Assembly: GCA_947457745.1 (NCBI GenBank)
Contig: CANGWT010000002.1
Location: 1-27,407 of the forward strand
Source: Burkholderiaceae bacterium
Lineage (GTDB): Bacteria > Pseudomonadota > Gammaproteobacteria > Burkholderiales > Burkholderiaceae
Length of the DNA stretch: 27,407 nt
Reading direction: 5' to 3'
The position numbers and the translations under genes were made by a program. Shown in pieces: positions 1 to 7,626 of the stretch. Positions within the stretch are counted from its first letter, which is position 1; each line of letters opens with the position of its first letter. Below the pieces are notes generated by a model. That model was not told the origin of the DNA. It made no database searches and saw only the letters and a program-made list of their open reading frames with translations.

Positions 1-273
1 AGCTTTGGTTTTCGCTATGCCGCTGTTGGGCCCATGACCCAAAAAGAAATCTCAGGATGGGATGGGATGGCTAATGCGGCAAAAGAAATCTACCCCTCCC
101 TTTCCAATATCACCTCCTTGCCGCCAAAAGTGGTACAACTTATGGCTGAAGGAAAGACTGGTATGAAGGCTGGTGAGGGCTTCAGAAAATGGACCCCAGA
201 AGAAATTCAGCAGACCTCAAATTCGTATTCAAAAAGGTTGAAAGCAGCCTTTGATGTACTCAATATGGACTAA
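1..273 (+). CDS. 3' end of a 3-hydroxyacyl-CoA dehydrogenase-like protein (partial)
   Basis: The reading frame is open from the first base of the window, so the 5' part of the gene lies outside it. The 90 visible residues look like the C-terminal helical domain of the 3-hydroxyacyl-CoA dehydrogenase superfamily: an R-Y-A-A-V-G-P stretch near the start, and the usual late G-M-K-A-G-E-G-F segment followed by W-T-P-E-E. The superfamily includes NAD-dependent 3-hydroxyacyl-CoA, carnitine and L-gulonate 3-dehydrogenases, and the fragment cannot tell them apart because the Rossmann domain is missing. The next gene, 30 bp downstream on the same strand, is a sugar-acid dehydratase homologue, so a hydroxy-acid substrate is more appealing than an acyl-CoA. 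That is inference from context only. Confidence 0.75.
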   Translation, partial: SFGFRYAAVGPMTQKEISGWDGMANAAKEIYPSLSNITSLPPKVVQLMAEGKTGMKAGEGFRKWTPEEIQQTSNSYSKRLKAAFDVLNMD

Positions 274-303
274 TAAATAAAACATATTTACTGAAAGCAT
301 TCA

Positions 304-1851
304 ATGATTGAAACATCTGGAAAAAAATTAGCTGGGCCAATTATTCGCCTACATCCTAACGATAATATTGTTGTTGCCCGCATAGATATCGGCATTGGTG
401 AAGGCGTACCCAGCGAAAATTTGACTAGTCGCAGTCAAGTCCCTGCCGGCTACAAAATTGCCGCAAAGAAAATTTTGAAGGGTGAACCTATCCTCAAATA
501 CAACGTCACCGTGGGCTTTGCTAATACCGACATTGAAGCTGGCACGATGGTCCATAGTCATAACACCGAGTTTCGTGAATTTGATCGTGACTATGCCTAT
601 GCCAGTGAATATAAGCCCACCACCCTCCTGCCAGAATCTGAGCGTGCAACATTTGAAGGTTATGTGCGCGCCAATGGAAAAGTAGGTACACGTAATTTCA
701 TCGGCATTCTATCAACCGTTAATTGCTCTGCAACGGTAGTCAATAAAATTGCTGACTGGTTCACGCCCGAAAGGCTGAAAGACTACCCAAATATCGATGG
801 TGTAGTTGCCTTTAGTCACGGTATCGGCTGCGGCATGGAAATGAGTGGCGAACCAATGCAACTATTGCGCAGGACGATGGCGGGTTACGCGCAACACCCT
901 AACCTAGCTGCAGCCCTGATCATTGGCCTGGGTTGCGAGCGCAATCAGCTTAAAGGCTTAATGGAGCAAGAAGCATTACAAGAAAACTCCACCTTGCACA
1001 CCTTCATCATGCAAGAGACTGGTGGCACACGCAAAACTATTGAAGCAGGAATTGAGGCTGTCAAAGCACTTCTACCAGAAGCCAATAAAGTAAAACGTCA
1101 AACTGTTTCTGCGAGCCATTTATGCGTTGGTTTGCAATGTGGTGGATCAGATGGATTCTCCTCTATCACCGCAAACCCAGCTTTAGGCGCTGCGATCGAC
1201 ATCCTATCGCGTCACGGTGGCACAGGCATTCTCTCTGAAACACCAGAAATTTATGGAGTTGAGCACACCCTCACCCGTCGTGCAGCAAGCAAAGCCATTG
1301 GTGAAAAACTAATTCAACGGATTCGTTGGTGGAAAGATGAGTATTCCGTTGGTCGTGATGTTCAAATCAACGGGCAAGTGAGTCCCGGCAATCAAATTGG
1401 CGGCCTTGCTAACATCTTTGAAAAGTCACTCGGCTCTTCCATGAAAGGCGGTACCGGGCCCCTGATGGAGGTCTATCGCTATGCAGAGCCAGTCACAGCC
1501 AAAGGTTTTGTATTTATGGATACGCCTGGCTTTGATCCTGTCTCAGCAACCGGTCAAATTGCGGGCGGGGCAAACCTAATAGCTTTCACTACGGGACGTG
1601 GCTCCATGTTTGGCTCTAAGCCAGCGCCTTGCATTAAGCTTGCTACCAATACACCCATGTATCAAAGACTAACTGAAGATATGGACATCAATTGCGGGGA
1701 GATCCTAGATGGCACAGTTTCAGTTCAAGAGATGGGGCAACGTATTTTTGAACTCTTCCTCAGAACGGCCTCAGGAGAGGCTTCCAAAAGCGAACTTTTA
1801 GGTCTAGGTGATTATGAATTCGTGCCCTGGCAAGTTGGCGTCATGAGTTAA
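304..1851 (+). CDS. UxaA/GarD-family sugar-acid dehydratase (altronate/galactarate dehydratase-like)
   Basis: This 515-residue protein has the full-length single-chain architecture of the UxaA/GarD family. An N-terminal SAF-like domain (about residues 10-95) ends in the T-M-V-H-S-H-N segment. The main catalytic region starts at about 118 with G-Y-V-R-A-N-G-K-V-G-T-R-N. Further family signatures are C-S-A-T (141-144), H-G-I-G-C-G (172-177), G-L-G-C-E-R-N-Q (208-215) and Q-C-G-G-S-D-G-F (278-285). Known members remove water from altronate, galactarate or related sugar acids in an iron-dependent reaction, giving 2-keto-3-deoxy acids. The exact substrate cannot be read from sequence. The upstream dehydrogenase-like gene, 30 bp away, suggests a two-gene hydroxy-acid catabolic unit. 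A terminator-like hairpin follows. It could equally be annotated altronate dehydratase or galactarate dehydratase. Confidence 0.85.
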   Translation: MIETSGKKLAGPIIRLHPNDNIVVARIDIGIGEGVPSENLTSRSQVPAGYKIAAKKILKGEPILKYNVTVGFANTDIEAGTMVHSHNTEFREFDRDYAYASEYKPTTLLPESERATFEGYVRANGKVGTRNFIGILSTVNCSATVVNKIADWFTPERLKDYPNIDGVVAFSHGIGCGMEMSGEPMQLLRRTMAGYAQHPNLAAALIIGLGCERNQLKGLMEQEALQENSTLHTFIMQETGGTRKTIEAGIEAVKALLPEANKVKRQTVSASHLCVGLQCGGSDGFSSITANPALGAAIDILSRHGGTGILSETPEIYGVEHTLTRRAASKAIGEKLIQRIRWWKDEYSVGRDVQINGQVSPGNQIGGLANIFEKSLGSSMKGGTGPLMEVYRYAEPVTAKGFVFMDTPGFDPVSATGQIAGGANLIAFTTGRGSMFGSKPAPCIKLATNTPMYQRLTEDMDINCGEILDGTVSVQEMGQRIFELFLRTASGEASKSELLGLGDYEFVPWQVGVMS

Positions 1852-1876
1852 TTAAAGACTCCACCTAGCATTAGCG

Positions 1877-1906
1877 ATCAGCGGGCATTTAGCCCGGTGA
1901 TTCTTT
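1877..1906 (+). terminator. Likely intrinsic terminator after the sugar-acid dehydratase gene
   Basis: A 10-bp stem with one mismatch, ATCAGCGGGC against GCCCGGTGAT, encloses a five-base loop and is followed by TCTTT. It lies 25 bp after the dehydratase stop codon and upstream of cbpA, which fits a rho-independent terminator. The T tract is short and interrupted, so termination may be partial. Confidence 0.6.
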
Positions 1907-1982
1907 ATTAAAAGAAGCCAGATGTCAGTGCTAGGGACTGTAGAATTAAAGCTATTGATTTAATCAGGACTTCATTAGGCTT

Positions 1983-2963
1983 ATGAAATTCAGGGACTAC
2001 TATGAAATACTCGGTGTAGCGCGTGGCGCCACTGAGGCAGAAATTAAAGCGGCTTACCGAAAGTTGGCGCGCAAATATCATCCAGATGTGAATAAAGAAG
2101 CTGGGGCAGAAGACCAATTTAAAGAAGTTGGCGAAGCCTACTCCGTTCTCAAAGATACTGAAAAGCGTGCCGCCTATGATCGTATGGGCGCTAACTGGAA
2201 AAATGGTCAAGACTTCACTCCTCCACCAAATTGGAACGAGGGTTTTGAATATTCTGATAGCAACTTCGGTGGCGGGCATAGTGGATTTGGTGGTGGCTAT
2301 GAGGGAGATCAAAGTGAATTCTTTGAATCACTCTTTGGTAGGGGGCGTCAAACTCAAGGTGGACGAGGTGGAAATCCCCGTCAAGGCATGAACCTGAAAG
2401 GTCAAGATCATCACGCCAAGATATTGATTGATCTTGCGGATGCATACAACGGCGCACAACGGACTATTGCCCTGCATATGCCTACGCAAGATGCTAACGG
2501 GCATGTCAGCACCCAAGAACGCAAACTCGATGTCAGCATTCCGAAGGGTATTAAGGCTGGGCAAAATTTACGCTTAGCTGGTCAGGGCGGTCCAGGTATG
2601 GGCTCTGGTGGTGCAGGAGACCTGTACCTTGAGATTGATTTCCATCCCAATCCCATTTATCGCGTAGATGGCAAAGATGTTTATCTGGATTTACCACTAG
2701 CCCCATGGGAAGCTGCGCTTGGAACCACCGTCAATATCCCTACCCCCGCTGGCTCAACTTTAGAACTCAAGATTCCGGCGGGTACGGCTGCCGGCCGCAA
2801 GATGCGACTCAAAGAGAAAGGCATCCCCAGCAAAGAGGCAGGCGATCTATACGTAGTGCCAAACATTGTTTTACCAGGCGCCGAAACAGATGCGCAAAAA
2901 GAAGCTTATCAAGCGCTAGAAAAAGCGTTTGATTTCAAACCCAGAAACCATTTGAAGGGATGA
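1983..2963 (+). CDS. cbpA: DnaJ-class co-chaperone CbpA (curved DNA-binding protein)
   Basis: This 326-residue protein starts with a J domain (about residues 5-69) with the invariant H-P-D at 33-35, which stimulates Hsp70 ATPase. A Gly/Phe-rich segment follows at about 90-130 (repeated F-G-G-G and G-F-G-G-G). The rest, about 140-320, is the two-part C-terminal substrate-binding region. The cysteine-rich zinc domain of true DnaJ is absent, which places it in the CbpA/type II class; E. coli CbpA has about 306 residues. The adjacent downstream gene encodes a CbpM-like modulator, the usual partner that inhibits CbpA J-domain activity. The stop codon lies just before the cbpM start, so the pair is probably translationally coupled. 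CbpA acts in the cytoplasm with DnaK and can also bind curved DNA. Confidence 0.93.
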   Translation: MKFRDYYEILGVARGATEAEIKAAYRKLARKYHPDVNKEAGAEDQFKEVGEAYSVLKDTEKRAAYDRMGANWKNGQDFTPPPNWNEGFEYSDSNFGGGHSGFGGGYEGDQSEFFESLFGRGRQTQGGRGGNPRQGMNLKGQDHHAKILIDLADAYNGAQRTIALHMPTQDANGHVSTQERKLDVSIPKGIKAGQNLRLAGQGGPGMGSGGAGDLYLEIDFHPNPIYRVDGKDVYLDLPLAPWEAALGTTVNIPTPAGSTLELKIPAGTAAGRKMRLKEKGIPSKEAGDLYVVPNIVLPGAETDAQKEAYQALEKAFDFKPRNHLKG

Positions 2964-2968
2964 TGAAT

Positions 2969-3286
2969 ATGACACAAACACAAATCACCTGGATTACAGG
3001 TAGCGTTGTTGAGGAAGAAGTGCACATGAGCATTGTGGAAATTTCACAAGCAACACGTGCGCCAGAGGATCTTATTATGTCCTGGGTATCTGAGGGTGTT
3101 CTCAGTCCTGCGGGCTCATCCCCAGAGGACTGGCGCTTTAGTGGAGAGTCTCTCAAGCGTGCAAAGACTGCCGCTCATCTGACTCACGATCTAGAGCTAA
3201 ATACTCCCGGAGTTGCTTTAGCGCTAGATCTTTTGGACGAAATCAGTCGTCTTCGCAATCAGCTACTTCGTGAAAACATTGCCTAA
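2969..3286 (+). CDS. cbpM: Chaperone modulator CbpM
   Basis: A small MerR-like helix-turn-helix protein, about 105 residues from the chosen start; E. coli CbpM is about 101. The family regulates CbpA by binding its J domain. Visible features are an early helix region (S-I-V-E-I-S-Q-A-T), a wing-like S-W-V-S-E-G-V-L-S-P stretch, and a C-terminal leucine-rich amphipathic helix ending near L-R-N-Q-L-L-R-E-N. Three in-frame ATGs occur at 2960, 2963 and 2969. The Shine-Dalgarno-like AAGGGA at 2955-2960 is 8 nt from the third but overlaps or abuts the first two, so 2969 is preferred. The first ATG overlaps the cbpA stop, so coupling with cbpA holds for any of them. Confidence 0.85.
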   Translation: MTQTQITWITGSVVEEEVHMSIVEISQATRAPEDLIMSWVSEGVLSPAGSSPEDWRFSGESLKRAKTAAHLTHDLELNTPGVALALDLLDEISRLRNQLLRENIA

Positions 3287-3339
3287 GTCTCTGGTGAACT
3301 TACTAACGATGCACTTTGTAATTTAGGATAAAAAAATAA

Positions 3340-4011
3340 ATGGCCGCATTACCCTGCATTGAAATTGAAACCGCTCCCAATCCAAGCGCTGCTGTAATTT
3401 GGCTTCACGGACTAGGGGCTGATGGCAATGACTTTGTACCCATCATTCCCCAACTCAATCTTTCTGAATGCCCTGCTATTCGATTTATTTTTCCAAGCGC
3501 GCCCTCTATGGCTGTCACAGTCAATGGCGGCTACGTTATGCCAGCCTGGTATGACATTACGGGGAGAGCTGTCAATGACCGCGAGGATATTGCTGGTATT
3601 CATAAATCAGCAACAGCAATCTCGGAATTAATTGAGCGAGAGGCAAGTCGCGGTGTTGCCTATGAAAAAATTGTTTTAGCTGGCTTCTCGCAGGGCTGCG
3701 CTATGTCTCTTCAGGTAGGGCTACGCTTTCCACATAGATTGGCCGGCATCATGGCGCTGTCAGGCTATTTGCCTCTGGCAAATTCACTGGCACTGGAGAG
3801 TAGCGAGGCCAATAGCAAGACTCCTATATTTATGGCGCATGGCGTTTGGGACGCAGTGATTACTCCAGAGCGCGCAGAAGCTTCAGCCGATACTCTGGAA
3901 AAATTAGGCTATCAAGTGGACTGGAATACCTACCCAATGGAGCACTCTCTTCATCCAGATGAGTTGGTAGATATCTCCAGATTTTTGACGATGGTGCTGA
4001 GCAAGTCATAA
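3340..4011 (+). CDS. Alpha/beta-hydrolase, phospholipase/carboxylesterase family
   Basis: This 223-residue cytoplasmic serine hydrolase has the family layout: H-G-L-G-A-D-G-N-D at 23-31 (oxyanion loop), nucleophile motif G-F-S-Q-G with Ser117, acid Asp171 in G-V-W-D, and His202 in P-M-E-H. Length and motifs match the bacterial carboxylesterase group (Pseudomonas EstB, E. coli YpfH). These enzymes hydrolyse short acyl esters in vitro and their physiological substrates are mostly unknown. It follows cbpM by 53 bp. An AGGA at 3325-3328 lies 11 nt before the ATG, somewhat far for a ribosome binding site. It converges on uup with only 35 bp between stop codons and no obvious hairpin between them. 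Confidence 0.88.
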   Translation: MAALPCIEIETAPNPSAAVIWLHGLGADGNDFVPIIPQLNLSECPAIRFIFPSAPSMAVTVNGGYVMPAWYDITGRAVNDREDIAGIHKSATAISELIEREASRGVAYEKIVLAGFSQGCAMSLQVGLRFPHRLAGIMALSGYLPLANSLALESSEANSKTPIFMAHGVWDAVITPERAEASADTLEKLGYQVDWNTYPMEHSLHPDELVDISRFLTMVLSKS

Positions 4012-4046
4012 CCCACACTGCATTAAGTATTGGGACTTCAATTACA

Positions 4047-5978
4047 TTAAGATTCTGAGCGACTTAAGAGCAACTCCCAGCGCTGTAGTTTGATATCTAG
4101 ATCGGCAGTGATTTCTGATAAGCGCGCTTGCATGCTCGCCGCTAATTCAGGTTCATTCTTGTAAAGATCCGGATTACTCATAGCGATCCCAATATCAGCC
4201 TGCTCTGTCTCCAGGGTTTCGATCTGCAAAGGCAGGGCTTCTAATTCCTGACGCTCCTTACCATTTAGCTTGCTCACCCCAGTTTTTGCAGCGGCGGATT
4301 TTGATTCAACTTTTGCCTCTAGTTTTGCATCTAGCTTTGATTCGGATTTCTCGGCAGCCTTAAGACCACCGTTGGCTGCACGAATCTTATCTGAGCGCGC
4401 CTTCTGAATTTTCCAGTCCTCATAACCACCTTCATACTCGCGCCAAAATCCATCACCTTCATTTGCAATAATGCTGGTCACTACGTTATCTAAGAAGTAG
4501 CGATCATGGCTGACCAAGAACACGGTCCCCTTATAGTCCTGGAGCAATTGCTCAAGCAAGTCTAGAGTATCAATGTCTAAGTCGTTGGTAGGCTCATCCA
4601 AAACCAAGACGTTTGCAGGGCGTGCAAATAAACGTGCTAACAATAAGCGGTTACGCTCGCCACCAGACAAAGTGCTTACCGGCGAATTAGTGCGCTCCGG
4701 CGCAAATAAGAAATCACTCAGATAACTCTTCACATGCTTCTTATTGCCATTGATTTCAATCCACTCACTACCTGGGCTGATGTAGTCCTCGAGCGAAGCA
4801 TTGAGATCAAGGCTTTCGCGCATCTGGTCAAAGTAAGCGACCTCGATACGGGTACCCATAGTTGCCGTGCCAGAGTCTGGAGCAATTGTTCCGAGGATCA
4901 ATTTTAGTAGCGTAGTCTTACCAGCACCGTTAGGACCAAGAAGCCCCACTTTATCGCCCCGCAAAATCGTTGCCGTGAAATCCTTCACAATCGGGCGCCC
5001 GTATGACTTAGAAACATTTTGCAGATCAGCAACAATCTTGCCGCTTCTATCTCCTGCTGAAACCGCAAGCTTGACTTGCCCAACAGCATCACGTCTTTGT
5101 GAGCGAGTTGTACGTAGAGCCTCTAGACGGGCTATACGAGCAACGCTGCGAGTACGCCTCGCCTCAACCCCTTTGCGAATCCAGACCTCTTCTTGGGCAA
5201 GCAACTTATCTGCACGTGCATTAGCCAAAGACTCTGAGTTCATTTCCTGATCTTTTAATACTTCATAGGCCGAGAAATTACCTGGATACGTGCGCAAGAT
5301 ACCGCGATCGAGTTCAACAATTTGCGTGCAGACATTATCCAAGAACGCGCGATCATGGGTAATCAAAATTACAGAGCCTTTGTACTCTTTCAGTAAATCT
5401 TCCAACCAAGAAATAGAATCTAAATCCAAATGGTTAGTGGGCTCATCTAGTAGCAATACATCCGGCATTTCTACTAGCGCACGAGCAAGAGCAACCCGCT
5501 TCTTGGTTCCGCCCGATAAAGTATTAATCTTGAGCTCAGCCTCTAGGTGCAGACGATCTAGCGTTTCATGAACGCGTTGCTCCCAATTCCAGCCACTTAA
5601 GGCCTCCAATTGGGATTGCACTTCATCTAGGCGATGATGAGCGGCATCGTCCCACTCACCTATGCTAAGAGCTTCATATTCTTCACGTAGGGCTTTAGCT
5701 TGAGCTACACCCTTGGATACAGCATCAAAGACGGTCTCCTTAGCTTCAAATATAGGCTCTTGTGGAACATAGGCTATGCGTAGGCCTTGCTGATATTGCA
5801 GCAAACCATCATCCATTTTTTCTATGCCAGCCAAGATCTTCAATAAAGAGGATTTGCCAGTGCCATTGCGGCCAATTAAGCCAACTCGCTCCCCAGATTC
5901 CAGTGAGAAAGCAGTGTTTGCGAGGAGGTCAACGTGGCCAAAAGCCAGTTTTGCATCAGTCAGTACGATTAAAGCCAT
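4047..5978 (-). CDS. uup: ABC-F family ATPase, Uup-like
   Basis: A 643-residue soluble twin-ATPase with no membrane segments. First nucleotide-binding domain: Walker A G-R-N-G-T-G-K-S-S at 36-44, signature L-S-G-G at 154-157, Walker B L-L-L-D-E-P at 175-180 with catalytic Glu179. Second domain: Walker A G-P-N-G-A-G-K-T-T at 348-356, L-S-G-G-E at 437-441, L-V-L-D-E-P at 458-463. The arm/linker between them (about 230-310) is rich in Arg and Ala. The C terminus (about 575-640) looks like the coiled coil characteristic of Uup, after a low-complexity Lys/Glu/Ala/Ser linker (about 543-566). ABC-F proteins act on the ribosome, and Uup also affects precise transposon excision in E. coli. A GATAAT lies only 6 nt upstream of the ATG and there is no Shine-Dalgarno sequence. 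Confidence 0.92.
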   Translation of the reverse strand: MALIVLTDAKLAFGHVDLLANTAFSLESGERVGLIGRNGTGKSSLLKILAGIEKMDDGLLQYQQGLRIAYVPQEPIFEAKETVFDAVSKGVAQAKALREEYEALSIGEWDDAAHHRLDEVQSQLEALSGWNWEQRVHETLDRLHLEAELKINTLSGGTKKRVALARALVEMPDVLLLDEPTNHLDLDSISWLEDLLKEYKGSVILITHDRAFLDNVCTQIVELDRGILRTYPGNFSAYEVLKDQEMNSESLANARADKLLAQEEVWIRKGVEARRTRSVARIARLEALRTTRSQRRDAVGQVKLAVSAGDRSGKIVADLQNVSKSYGRPIVKDFTATILRGDKVGLLGPNGAGKTTLLKLILGTIAPDSGTATMGTRIEVAYFDQMRESLDLNASLEDYISPGSEWIEINGNKKHVKSYLSDFLFAPERTNSPVSTLSGGERNRLLLARLFARPANVLVLDEPTNDLDIDTLDLLEQLLQDYKGTVFLVSHDRYFLDNVVTSIIANEGDGFWREYEGGYEDWKIQKARSDKIRAANGGLKAAEKSESKLDAKLEAKVESKSAAAKTGVSKLNGKERQELEALPLQIETLETEQADIGIAMSNPDLYKNEPELAASMQARLSEITADLDIKLQRWELLLSRSES

Positions 5979-5984
5979 GGCGAC

Positions 5985-5990
5985 ATTATC
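5985..5990 (-). promoter_or_regulatory. -10-like hexamer immediately upstream of uup
   Basis: On the minus strand GATAAT is followed by the six bases GTCGCC and then the uup ATG at 5978. If this is the -10 element, transcription would start at or within a base or two of the start codon, giving a leaderless message. No convincing -35 element or Shine-Dalgarno sequence is seen. Confidence 0.45.
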
Positions 5991-6079
5991 GTCACTTCAC
6001 CCAAAGTGGTGATATTTCCAATAAACATGGGATTGAGAAGTAGAATTTACTCAAGGAATACCTCTCATTAAAGGGATAA

Positions 6080-6676
6080 ATGACCTGTAAGCTCAGCCCT
6101 AGCGCTCCACGACTCATCCTCTTTGCCGGCCATGCGGGCACCGGCAAAACCACTTTAGCTAAAAAAGCACTGCCGCTCATTGTGGAAAAGACAGGAGAAG
6201 ATTTTTTCTTTTTAGATAAAGATACGGTGTATGGCGCCTACAGTGCCCATGTCATGGAGCTCACTACCAATAACCCCAATGATCGAGATAGTCCTTTCTA
6301 TCTCCAGAACTTGAGAAATTGGGAGTATGCGGGACTCATTGCTATCGCCAAAGAAAACCTACAACTCGGTGTGAATGTCATCCTAGTGGGCCCCTTTTCT
6401 AGTGAAATCCAAAGTGGTCGCATGTTTAAACCGGAAGAACTTGGTGTCCCCAGCGTATCGAGCATCAGAATTGCCTGGATTGATTTAGATGAGAGTGAAG
6501 CTAAAAGCCGTATGGAGCAGCGCGCAGATCCGAGGGATGAATACAAACTACAGCATTGGGATGAATACACTAAGCGAAGAGTAGAGCCACCAGAGCATGT
6601 TGCAATACAGCGCTTTGATAATTTACATTTTAATGAAGCTCAGTTTGAAAAATTAATTGATTACTTGATTAATTAA
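6080..6676 (+). CDS. Small P-loop kinase-like ATP-binding protein (AAA_33 type), function unknown
   Basis: A 198-residue soluble protein with a Walker A motif G-H-A-G-T-G-K-T at 17-24, followed by a hydrophobic strand ending L-D-K-D-T. The later conserved-looking segment R-A-D-P-R-D with a nearby K-L-Q-H-W resembles the lid region of small nucleoside or gluconate-type kinases. These features suggest a phosphotransferase or kinase-like nucleotide-binding protein, but the substrate cannot be assigned. A purine-rich AAAGGGA lies just before the start, with a short spacing of about 3 nt. The gene is divergent from uup, about 100 bp away, and ends at a perfect palindromic terminator. I see no antitoxin-like neighbour, so a zeta-toxin role is not supported. 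Confidence 0.7.
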   Translation: MTCKLSPSAPRLILFAGHAGTGKTTLAKKALPLIVEKTGEDFFFLDKDTVYGAYSAHVMELTTNNPNDRDSPFYLQNLRNWEYAGLIAIAKENLQLGVNVILVGPFSSEIQSGRMFKPEELGVPSVSSIRIAWIDLDESEAKSRMEQRADPRDEYKLQHWDEYTKRRVEPPEHVAIQRFDNLHFNEAQFEKLIDYLIN

Positions 6677-6685
6677 AACAATAAC

Positions 6686-6709
6686 AAAGACCCTGCATGC
6701 AGGGTCTTT
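6686..6709. terminator. Perfect palindromic bidirectional terminator between the kinase-like gene and ompW
   Basis: A perfect 24-bp palindrome with 12-bp arms AAAGACCCTGCA lies 10 bp after the kinase-like stop. The GC-rich core is flanked by A and T runs on both sides. It sits between two convergent genes and could stop transcription in both directions. Confidence 0.8.
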
Positions 6710-6745
6710 ACTTTGGACGATAAAATACCTCACTAAAGGAGTAAC

Positions 6746-7375
6746 TTAGAACTTATACGTCACACCAACCGCAGGAGTCCATGGGCTCAAGTTAAGCTTA
6801 CCAACACTAGTACCTGTAGATACACTACTGACATTTGTATTCATGGAGATGTACTTCACATCCACATTTAATCCCCAGTTCTTATCCAGCATGTAATCCA
6901 TACCCACCTGACCAACGGCCCCAAAGCTTGAGCTATCAACGGTGTATTGATTTCCACCAAGCCATAAATTATTACGATTACTAAAAATAGTGTAATTGAC
7001 ACCAGCACCAACGTAAGGCTTAAACGCACCAAAATCTGTGAAATGGTATTGCAATACCAATGATGGGGGTAAGGCCTTAACAGTGCCAATACTATTAGAT
7101 CCTGCATTAATAGTAACTGTTTGTGGGTAAGTTAGAACCAACTCCGCTGCAATGTTTTTGGTGAAGAAATAACTGACATCAAACTCGGGGATGGTCTGCT
7201 TCTGAGCCGTTAAATTTGCAGACTGAACTGTCTCAGTTTGACCATTCGTCCAATCTAGGTAAGCTGCACGCACACGAACCATCCATGGGTTCTCGCTTGA
7301 GGATTGGGCTTGAGCGGCTACTGGAGCCAGTGAAGCTACTACTGCCATAGCAGCTACTATAGTTTTGATGCGCAT
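6746..7375 (-). CDS. ompW: OmpW-family outer membrane protein
   Basis: A 209-residue precursor with an N-terminal signal peptide (charged M-R-I-K, then an alanine-rich core, probable cleavage after A-Q-A at residue 23). The mature part is rich in alternating aromatic and polar residues, as in an eight-stranded beta-barrel, and ends in Lys-Phe, the C-terminal Phe expected by the BAM machinery. Family-typical stretches are F-K-P-Y-V-G-A-G-V-N-Y in the middle and S-P-W-T-P-A-V-G-V near the end. OmpW proteins form small channels for hydrophobic or small solutes and are often controlled by oxygen. Here the upstream region carries two FNR-type boxes and a recognisable promoter. On the minus strand an AAGGGG lies just upstream of the ATG. 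The gene is monocistronic, converging on a terminator. Confidence 0.93.
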   Translation of the reverse strand: MRIKTIVAAMAVVASLAPVAAQAQSSSENPWMVRVRAAYLDWTNGQTETVQSANLTAQKQTIPEFDVSYFFTKNIAAELVLTYPQTVTINAGSNSIGTVKALPPSLVLQYHFTDFGAFKPYVGAGVNYTIFSNRNNLWLGGNQYTVDSSSFGAVGQVGMDYMLDKNWGLNVDVKYISMNTNVSSVSTGTSVGKLNLSPWTPAVGVTYKF

Positions 7376-7392
7376 GATGTACCCCTTTTTCT

Positions 7393-7420
7393 ATTATCGA
7401 TTTGATGGATCAATTTTCAA
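7393..7420 (-). promoter_or_regulatory. Predicted ompW promoter
   Basis: Read on the minus strand, TTGAAA (7420-7415) and GATAAT (7398-7393) are separated by 16 bp, a good sigma-70 arrangement. The predicted start is near 7386, only about 11 bases before the ATG, with the purine-rich ribosome site in between. A short inverted repeat TTGAT-GG-ATCAA (7402-7413) lies in the spacer, with half-sites like the upstream FNR boxes but only a 2-bp gap. Confidence 0.55.
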
Positions 7421-7440
7421 GTTGAAGATGGGGTATTGAT

Positions 7441-7454
7441 TTGATGCAAATCAA
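7441..7454. promoter_or_regulatory. Perfect FNR/Anr-type box, ompW-proximal
   Basis: The sequence TTGATGCAAATCAA matches the FNR-family consensus TTGAT-N4-ATCAA exactly, and the dyad extends to seven bases per arm (ATTTGAT / ATCAAAT). Its centre is about 61.5 bp upstream of the predicted ompW start site, a standard class I activator position. FNR control of ompW is known in enterobacteria; here it is inferred from the site alone. Confidence 0.72.
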
Positions 7455-7512
7455 ATATATAGGCTGCTGAAATTTTTTATTGGTACAAAAGCAACGCTAT
7501 TTTGATGAGTTT

Positions 7513-7526
7513 TTGATTCAGATCAA
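7513..7526. promoter_or_regulatory. Second perfect FNR/Anr-type box, ompW-distal
   Basis: TTGATTCAGATCAA again matches TTGAT-N4-ATCAA exactly, with arms extending by one more T/A pair. It lies 72 bp centre-to-centre from the proximal box, close to seven helical turns, so two bound dimers would face the same side of the DNA. Confidence 0.65.
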
Positions 7527-7626
7527 ATAGCTCTGCATTGGCAATCAATCAGAATAAAAATACGCTTCTTTTTTATTTGAAATGAGTTCAGGTAATACAG
7601 AACTCTTTGGTAATCAGCTCATGAAT

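Noticed and set aside
6080..6676. Zeta-toxin identity for the P-loop protein
   Set aside because: The Walker A alone does not show it, and no epsilon-type antitoxin is adjacent.
7584..7605. GAGTTC-N10-GAACTC inverted repeat after the COG2509 flavoprotein gene, as a terminator
   Set aside because: On the minus strand the hairpin is followed by an A-rich rather than a T-rich stretch and the stem is only 6 bp, so intrinsic termination is not supported.
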